From Prorocentrum cordatum (Eukaryota > Sar > Dinophyceae > Prorocentrales > Prorocentraceae), in NCBI GenBank assembly GCA_963575745.1, contig CAUYUJ010009830.1, positions 1 to 31,899 of the forward strand: a stretch of DNA of 31,899 nucleotides, in the 5' to 3' direction. A program made the translations under genes and the position numbers. Positions 25,719-31,899 of this stretch are shown piece after piece. The number at the start of each line of letters is the position of its first letter. The first letter of the stretch is position 1. Under the pieces are notes generated by a model, which saw nothing but the letters and a program-made list of their open reading frames with translations, made no database searches and was not told the DNA's origin.

Positions 25719-25770
25719 GCGGGGGGCCCGTTCTCTAGCGCCTTGCGGGGGGCCCGTTCTCTAGCGCCTT
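25719..25770. repeat. Perfect 26-bp tandem duplication
   Basis: GCGGGGGGCCCGTTCTCTAG plus CGCCTT occurs at 25719-25744 and immediately again at 25745-25770. On the minus strand the duplication brings an in-frame TAG at the end of a coding-like stretch. Confidence 0.95.
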
Positions 25771-25925
25771 CGCGGCCTCGGCGGCCTCGATCGGGTTCGG
25801 GCCGCCCTCGATCGCGCCCGCCAGCATATCTTTCTCTCCGGCGGCGGCCCCTGCAGGTCTGAGAATGATCATCCTGAGGGGCGCGTCGGGCTTCTTGCCC
25901 ATCGGGCGTCGCTTGAAGTTATCAC
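25730..25925 (-). pseudogene. Decayed coding remnant
   Basis: A minus frame reads DNFKRRPMGKKPDAPLRMII, then LRPAGAAAGEKDMLAGAIEG, and ends at a stop created by the 26-bp duplication. Further minus-strand coding-like pieces lie upstream in other frames (about 26050-26260, 26520-26720). The region therefore looks like an eroded gene, perhaps of a retroelement. No diagnostic motif survives. Confidence 0.35.
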
Positions 25926-27390
25926 CCGCACGAGCTCTTGCCTGTCAGCGCGCAAATGTGGTTTTCCTCCCCCGGCGCCGTCTCCGCAGCGCCCCCCTTC
26001 TTCGCCGTCAGCGCGAAATCGTCGCCTCTAGCTGCCGATTGATGGGCGGTGTCGCGCCGTGACAGGAGGCGGCGCATGAGCGCCCTGAGCTCCCCGACGG
26101 GGGCGTCCGCGCCATTGTCTCTCTGCCAAGGGCTTGACTGCCTTGATCTCAATGGTCGGCGCGAACATTGCCGGCGGAGGGCAGCGCTGTCTGGCGCCGG
26201 TGACTCGGGAAACCCCGGTCCGAGAGGCGGCGTGCTCTCGAGTTCTCGGGCCGACGACGACAAAGCTGATCAGCACCCCTGCAGGCGCTGAACTTTACCT
26301 GGCGGCGGGGTCGCTCCAGGGGCCATAGCCGGTCACCTGAGACGCTCGCGAGTTTGGCGAGCAGCAAACTTCTGGCGGGCCCGAAACGCGCACACGTCTA
26401 CCCCCTTAGGGCAGTGGCAAATCCTCGCGCAAATCGGGCGCTGCAGGAAATGATCAGCAGGTGGGGCCTCAACCGCAGGCGCCCTCGCTCCGCCACCCTT
26501 CGCGCTGCTTCGCAACCCCGTCAAGTCTGGGCCGCGGCGCCTGGCGCAGCCGCCGATACCGTGGCCTTGATGGACAAAGTATGGGGTCCTGGATTTCGCT
26601 GGCTGCTCTTGCTCTTTACTGAGCCTAGGGGGGCGGTCGCATTCCAGGGCCGGCAGAGGTCGTCCAACGGGGTGTTCAGCAGCGACTTGATATATTTTTG
26701 CACTTGGGGCCTTGACATTGAGGCGGCCAGAGAACGCCGGCTAACTGGCCTAGTCGGGTCCTAGATTGAACATTCAAGACTAATCGCTCATCCTCTCCCG
26801 CTTCTCCGAGAAGGGCGCGGGCGCGGCCGATCTTCCATGGGCCGGGAACGCCTGCCGCGGGCGCCGCCGGGAATTCTGAGCGGACGCCGCTCTGCGCTTG
26901 CCGCTAGGTCAGGAAGTCGTAGACGGCGACGAATAGCGCGGGGCCCTCGACGCCCCCCTGGCGAAGCCCTTTGGGGATCATTGACTTTTTGGCGGGCCTG
27001 TTGGCGCGGATATCCCGAGCGATGCAGGGCGTTCAAGTTTACCGCTCCTCCACTGTCAGCCTAACTTCCCGCTTGAATGCTAGCTTCTCAGGGGCCCCAA
27101 GATCCCGTCGCGGGCTATCATGTCGACGGCATGCTCGAGTCGACAGGAACTGCCAGTGACATCGCTGGGGTCGTACATGATCCGAGATTCGATGTTCCGC
27201 CATGAAGCTGGCACCGCCTGATGATCGGCGCAGCCGCTGCACGGGCCTCTCGAGTCGATCTGCGAGCCGACGCTCCATATTAAGTGCGCGATAGCTTGAA
27301 AGCGAATCCTCGGAGGGATGGCATCGCGGTCGCGTTCATGAGCGCCCTTCCTATGTGGTTGATGAGGTCGATGGCGCGGTTGCGATTGTC
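25926..27390. other. Eroded sequence, mostly minus-strand coding fragments
   Basis: Short coding-like pieces appear in shifting frames, for example RPQVQKYIKSLLNTPLDDLC (about 26650-26710) and GADAPVGELRALMRRLLSRR (about 26070-26130), both minus. No continuous gene can be read and no splice pattern explains the frame changes. Confidence 0.3.
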
Positions 27391-27399
27391 GACGTTGTT

Positions 27400-28180
27400 G
27401 CTGTCACTCTTTGGATCGAGTGTCCAAAGGCTTGGCGCGCCTGAAATGCACTATGGAAGGCTGGGGCCGTATCTGGTAAGTACAACTGCCAATCCATAGT
27501 ACAACTGTCTGGGGGGCTGGGGCGCCCATGGCACAACTGCCGATCCATCAACGCGTTCGCGAGATGGTTCGAGACCATCGAGACGCAGTTCGAGGCGCTG
27601 ACCTTGGCGAGACAATATTGGAGAAAGAAAAAAATGTGGCGACGCCAATCCTGGTAAACCAGGATTTGCGCCGGCGTCGCCCTGCAGCATCTCGAGAAAG
27701 GAGGCGCTCTGGAAGCTGGGCATCTTGACCACAACTTTCGTGACGCCCTCGGTTGCGAGTCTCGGGGAAATCCACGGGCGCCCCCCTCCGCGCTGCTCAT
27801 CTCGACCCGGCTGCCGTCGAAAATCGCACGCGACGCCGCGGCTCTGACCTCCGCCACCTCCTCCACTTTCATGCAAGAGCCGCCCGTCTGGGGGCTGGTG
27901 AAAACGATGACTGGCGCCGCAGGCTTGGGTGCGATCTTCCGAATCACGCTGTTGAACTTCCCTGGGTTTTGTTGGTGTCGGCGGCCTCAGCTTCGTTGGC
28001 CATCTCCGCCATCATCCGTGTCCAGTTTGCACCGGTTGCATTGGGCGCCGATTTGTATATTTTGTCGCACTGGGCCTGAAGGGCTTGCGCGGTGGCTGCG
28101 GTGCCTCTTGTCGATCTGCCCCAACGTGGCATCCGCAAGCTTGGGTCCCGCGGCCTTCGTCGGCTCCAGCACGTAGTGGC
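27400..28180 (-). pseudogene. Frameshifted coding remnant, unknown family
   Basis: Minus-strand pieces follow one another in different frames: LEPTKAAGPKLADATLGQID (about 28120-28170), AQALQAQCDKIYKSAPNATG and WTRMMAEMANEAEAADTNKT (about 27970-28080), FNSVIRKIAPKPAAPVIVFT and CMKVEEVAEVRAAASRAIFD (about 27830-27960), then VTKVVVKMPSFQSASFLEML (about 27680-27740). Each is protein-like, and shifts of one base connect them. This is typical of a decayed gene or retroelement. Confidence 0.45.
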
Positions 28181-28201
28181 GCGCGCGTGGTGGGGTGGGG
28201 T

Positions 28202-28221
28202 GGGGGGGGGGGGGGGGGGGG
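28202..28221. repeat. 20-bp poly-G tract
   Basis: Uninterrupted run of about 20 G following TGGGGTGGGG. Confidence 0.9.
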
Positions 28222-28379
28222 CAACGGCGCCGGCGGCGTTGCCCAATGGTCGGAAGAAGAAAGTAGAAACATGAAGTAGGAAGAAAGATGAAGTAGGAAG
28301 GCGTTGAACAAAAAAGATTGGGTTCCGTCCGCCCCCTATGGGGGACAGAAGAAGTGAGGCCACTGGATTTGACGTACGC

Positions 28380-28640
28380 AGGCGCTTACAGTAGGTTGGA
28401 ATCTGGGAATCCAAGAATACCCACCTTCAAAACCCGATGAGCATGATCGAGCGCGTCGACATCTTCCGATGGTGTGCCATACTTCTAAGCAGCCTCCACT
28501 CCCTTCCCGCCGCCTTCCAGCGAGCCCGACGCGCGTTATTTCTTCGAGGACCTGGGATCTCATGGCCGAGATGCGGGGGGGAGATCTGCGTCTGGGTCGC
28601 TTGGGAATCGGAGGTCCTGGATTGAAGCTCTAGCTGGCTT
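28380..28640 (-). pseudogene. Decayed coding remnant with in-frame stops
   Basis: A minus frame reads ASGSLEGGGKGVEAA, a stop, then KYGTPSEDVDALDHAHRVLK and VGILGFPDSNLL, a stop. Protein-like composition broken by stops fits the other eroded pieces nearby. Confidence 0.35.
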
Positions 28641-28879
28641 CGCTTCTGGGGCGTCGTCGTGCTCTACGTCCTGCGCAGGTGAAAACCCCCAGTGGTCTGT
28701 GATCTTTGTTGCCTCCAAAACTTACGGGGGGGGGGTCGCCATGGAGTCAACTCTGGTACCGTGTGCAGATATAACCGATCGTAACCCATCCGTTATCTGT
28801 TGTGCGCTTCCAAGTTCCACTCTGGCGTGCGCTCTTACCAAACGCGTTCAGGCCTTGGAGGCGAACATCCCGCCGCAAT

Positions 28880-29112
28880 TCCACGGGCTTCATACCCCGC
28901 GTGCGGCGTGCCCCACATCGAGCCCCCACGCGCGGTAGACTCGGCGATATCGCCGCGCCTGCGTTGGGGGCAACCACCAGGGCAACTCGACGGGGCAATG
29001 GGTTGAGAGCCGCGCCGCCCGCATTCCAGAACTGATCTTGACGGGCTCGGCGAGCTGAAACTGTTGCGCGGTGGTCTTCGCACGCGCTTCAGCGGTCGGC
29101 GCAAAGCATTTC
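28880..29112 (-). pseudogene. Short minus-strand coding remnant
   Basis: The frame VLKCFAPTAEARAKTTAQQF, then QLAEPVKISSGMRAARLSTH and CPVELPWWLPPTQARRYRRV, is bounded by a TAA immediately upstream and a stop downstream. No start codon or acceptor is obvious. It probably belongs to the same eroded element. Confidence 0.35.
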
Positions 29113-29222
29113 AGGACTTAGACGCAGACGTCTCTCTCGCAGGGCCCCTTGAGGATGAGCATGATGCCGTGTAGTCGTCTCTCTGTCCGCGCGCGAGCGA
29201 CTGGGAGCTCGCTCCGGGAGAT

Positions 29223-31013
29223 GTGCTTGAGGTTGAACGCTGTGGTGCGCCCATCTCGACTTGTCTTGCAGGTGCGCGGGGTCGAGCTAATACAATGCCC
29301 GTCCGTTTTTTGCTGCTAAATCTACGCTGGCCCCCGCCAGCCCCCCGCCGGCGGAGCCGCCCTCGCCGCTTCGCTTTCGCCGCCCTCCGCCGAAGAACAG
29401 CCGGCAACTCCTGCGACCCTCGAAGACGGGGCCCTTTCTGGAACGCCCCACGCGGCCCGATGTGTTCGCGGCCCTCCGCGCCAGGCCCGCGCAGGCCGCA
29501 GGCCAGCGACCAGGTCTGCTGGCAAGGCGACCACGCTGAAGGGGTGCTTCCTGGTGTCGAACCCCTCCTGAAAGGCTCTGCTTTCGAGTCGGAGTTCGAC
29601 GGCTTCACCTCGGTCGGCTGGAGCGCTGCCGCCCTCCAGCGAGACGCCGACTGCTACGGCGCCTCCATCGCTGGCCAGCTTGGCGGGCACTGCGTCGACG
29701 TCAACGGGGGCGAGCTCATGGCGGTCATCATGCAGTTCGGCCTCGGCGACACCACCCTGGTCGTGGACTCCAGGTGCGTCTGCGACGGCTTCAACAAGAC
29801 GGGGCGCGGGGTCACCACCTCGCATGCGTACTCCTGGGCGCACCTGTGGCGGCAGGCGTGGTTCTTGATGAGCGAGAGAGGTGGGCTTGGCCGCACGGTG
29901 CAGGCGCGCTGGGTCCCCGCCAATCGCGCGGGGAAACAGGTCACGGAGGGCGCCATCACCTACCGCGCCTGGCTTGGCAACAGGTACACATACCAGGCCG
30001 CCAAGGCTGCAGCAGGCCAGGGTCGAGCGCCCACCGAGGATCGCGGCGACCTCACCTTCGAGCGCATGCAGCTCGAGCTGGTCGCCATGTGGCGCACAGC
30101 GGTGGGCACGTGGCTGGGCGGCAGCGACACCACCCACGGCAAAGAGCGGCAGCAGCGGGCCGTGAAGGCGCGGCGTGGGCCCGCCGCGCGGGTGGCCTGC
30201 ATATGGCGAGCTCGCCCAGGGCAGCCTGGATGGTGCGAGGTGCGCAGGAGGACGGAGCGTGTCGGAGAGTGCCCTAGCAGCATCGTCGGCGTCGCGAGGC
30301 GCGCCAATGACGTGTTGAAGCAGCAGGGCCTGGCGTCCCACGACCTGGTTGAGGTCCGCCCCGTGGACGACGCGCAGCTGGAGCGCCGCCTCCCGCTCGT
30401 CGCCTGCGTCAGATGCGGGTTCGCGGGAGCCGCGCGGGCGAGTAGCTTCAGCCAGGAGTTCAGGCCACCGCCCTCCGACACGGGCAACGCGGTGATCGCC
30501 CGCCTGCAGCAGGGTCTCGCGCCCAAGATCGCAGGAGCGGTGGCGGTCACGGTGCTGCGGCTCAACGACCACCTCGCTGGAGCGGACGGGGCGGCGGCCA
30601 GCGGCTACGGAGGCGGCCGGGCTGGTGCCAAACCGCGTGACGTGGCGTGGAGGAGAGAGGGGGGGAAGGGCCGCCAGTGCGGCGCCCCCAGAAGCCGTCG
30701 CCGCGGCCCCCGTGACCTGCGGCGACGGCGAGGAGCGCGGCGGGGGTGGCGGCGGCGGCGGCCGCCACTGGGGGCGCGGCGACCTCGGCGACATGGGCGC
30801 GTGCGCGGTGGAGGTCACGGTGCGGCGGCCCGACGACCACCTAGTTGGTGCGGACGGGGCGGCGGCCAGCGGCGACGGAGACGGGCTGGCTGGTGCCAGG
30901 CCGCGTGGGGAGGACGAGGAGAGGGGGGGAAGGGCCGCCAATGCGGCGCCCCCAGCGGCCGTCGCCGCGGCCCCCGTGGCCTGTGGCGACGGCGAGGAAA
31001 CCGGCGGAGGTGA
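29223..31013 (+). CDS. Open frame with degenerate RNase H-like domain
   Basis: 596 codons if read from the ATG at 29223; the true start is unknown. Residues 114-264 show the RNase H order: LLKGSAFESEF followed by VGW, ELMAVIM (Glu164), TLVVDSRC (Asp182), ARWVPANRAG and WLGNRYTYQAAKAAA. In active enzymes the first block is a TDGS-type motif and the last a GNxxAD-type motif. Here the first Asp is Lys117 and the last Asp is Tyr257, so the domain is probably inactive. RNase H domains of this kind are carried by non-LTR retrotransposons, but no reverse transcriptase is visible upstream. The C-terminal ~130 residues translate GC-rich repeats. Confidence 0.5.
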   Translation: MLEVERCGAPISTCLAGARGRANTMPVRFLLLNLRWPPPAPRRRSRPRRFAFAALRRRTAGNSCDPRRRGPFWNAPRGPMCSRPSAPGPRRPQASDQVCWQGDHAEGVLPGVEPLLKGSAFESEFDGFTSVGWSAAALQRDADCYGASIAGQLGGHCVDVNGGELMAVIMQFGLGDTTLVVDSRCVCDGFNKTGRGVTTSHAYSWAHLWRQAWFLMSERGGLGRTVQARWVPANRAGKQVTEGAITYRAWLGNRYTYQAAKAAAGQGRAPTEDRGDLTFERMQLELVAMWRTAVGTWLGGSDTTHGKERQQRAVKARRGPAARVACIWRARPGQPGWCEVRRRTERVGECPSSIVGVARRANDVLKQQGLASHDLVEVRPVDDAQLERRLPLVACVRCGFAGAARASSFSQEFRPPPSDTGNAVIARLQQGLAPKIAGAVAVTVLRLNDHLAGADGAAASGYGGGRAGAKPRDVAWRREGGKGRQCGAPRSRRRGPRDLRRRRGARRGWRRRRPPLGARRPRRHGRVRGGGHGAAARRPPSWCGRGGGQRRRRRAGWCQAAWGGRGEGGKGRQCGAPSGRRRGPRGLWRRRGNRRR

Positions 31014-31440
31014 CGGCGGCGGCGGCTGCCACCGTGGGCGCGGCGACCTTGGTGACGAGGACGACCTGGAGAGGCAAGGACCAAACTTCGAGACGGGTTC
31101 GAAGGGCGGGGGGGCAGGACGAGTACTGCCCGCGCCCGCCAGGGGGGATGGTGAGGGGCAGGGGGGGTGGGACGGCCACCGCCCGCGCCCCCGCGGTCCG
31201 CCCTAGCTCGCCACCCCCACCGACCAGGCGGAGCACAGGACAGATGTGGCGACGGAGGCGGCCTGGCTGGTGCCAGGCCGCGTTGGGAGGAGGAGGTGCG
31301 GGGGGAACTGCCGCCAGTGCGGCGCCCCCGGGGGCCGTCGCCGCGGCCCCCGTGGCCTGCGGCGGCGGCGAGGTGCTCGGCGGAGGCGGCGGCGGCGGCG
31401 GCCGACGCTGGGGGCGCGGCGGCCTCGGCGACAAGGTCGC
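30535..31440 (+). repeat. GC-rich long tandem repeat, three copies
   Basis: A block with GACGGGGCGGCGGCCAGCGG, GGCTGGTGCCA, a GGGGAAGGGCCGCCA-type stretch and GCCGTCGCCGCGGCCCCCGT recurs at about 30585, 30853 (268 bp apart) and, in part, 31245. The third copy follows a unique insert (31070-31230). Confidence 0.75.
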
Positions 31441-31740
31441 GTACCTCCTCGCTGCCTGCCGCGCGGGCGCGGCGCGTGGTGGGGGCGGGGAAGGCGGGCG
31501 TAGTCGGCCCAACAACCCTCCCCGCCCCGCTGGATCCGCCTCGGCGTCTGGCCGCGGCCTTCCTCCTGGGGCGCCGCGGTCGCATGGCCCTCGGGCCTGA
31601 GCGGCTGGGCTGCACGCGCGGACCCTATGCGTAGGGTATGTGCTTGCGGCCCGCGGCTTCGGGGTCCCTCGTCGCCTGTCCCTCGGGGCGGTGGCGCGGG
31701 CGGAAATGGGCGCGACACGACGCGTCCGCTCCCACTCGCG

Positions 31741-31899
31741 GCCATCCTCCTCCTCCTCCTCCTCCTCCTCCTCCTCCTCCTCCTCCTCCTCCTCCTCCCT
31801 CTCCTCTTCCTCCTCCTCCTCCTCCTCCTCATCCTCCTCCGCCTCCGCCTCCGCCTCCTTTTCCTCTTCCTCTTCCTCCTCCTCCTCCTCCCCCTCCTC
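31741..31899. repeat. (TCC)n trinucleotide tract to the window end
   Basis: CTC/TCC repeats with CTT, CAT and CGC variants, continuing past the window edge. Confidence 0.95.

Noticed and set aside
27528-28176. Plus-strand genes
   Set aside because: The minus strand in the same interval gives clearly more protein-like segments, and the plus frames are short and incoherent.

Overview
The window looks like nuclear DNA of a dinoflagellate, possibly a Prorocentrum-like species; the genus is only an impression. The main evidence is a near-complete relic of the dinoflagellate spliced leader on the minus strand at 6371-6390 (18 bases in a row match GTAGCCATTTTGGCTCAA). Other support is high GC, very repeat-rich introns, AG|G-type acceptors, three neighbouring genes on one strand, and abundant degenerate transposon-like sequence. 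I see no bacterial, organellar, rRNA or tRNA features.

Layout. (1) 1-3904, minus: a multi-exon gene of unknown function. Its last visible exon (704 to 1) runs off the window edge and is joined by a clean CAG|GT...CAG|GTC intron. (2) 3905-4757: non-coding, with a ~240-bp imperfect inverted repeat and a perfect 10-bp hairpin. (3) 4758-6323, minus: an intronless 521-aa C5-cytosine DNA methyltransferase-like gene. The spliced-leader relic lies 47 nt upstream of its ATG, so it is probably a reinserted copy of a processed mRNA. (4) 6956-8240: an array of palindromic GTGGAGA/TCTCCAC units whose stem bases covary, followed by a 27-bp minisatellite (8250-8830). (5) 9447-16734, minus: a gene of about eleven exons. 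Visible parts are a coiled coil, a hAT-transposase-like core (weak call) and a C-terminal PHD-like zinc-binding motif. Its introns hold long CT/GA, poly-T and poly-C tracts.

(6) 16735-18427: mostly non-coding, with a 24-bp AT-rich hairpin and a stretch open in several frames. (7) 18428-22962: a candidate foldback-type element. It has 54-bp terminal inverted repeats, inner arms built partly of a 77-bp tandem repeat in opposite orientations, a 1.5-kb centre, and a 233-bp MITE-like insertion in the left arm. (8) 23650-25330: a second small foldback element between direct repeats, a GTGTCCC-rich repeat and a 12-bp GATCGAT minisatellite. (9) 25700-29110: decayed coding remnants, mostly minus strand, with frameshifts and stops. 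(10) 29223-31013, plus: an open frame with a degenerate RNase H-like domain that runs into GC-rich ~270-bp repeats; the window ends in a (TCC)n tract.

No pathway links the genes. Three minus-strand genes in a row fit the one-directional gene order common in dinoflagellates, and the rest is dominated by repeats, retrocopies and transposon debris. Exon joins were made by eye from frame continuity and AG/GT context. Those at 1345/704, 15681/15245 and 13431/13316 are the best supported.
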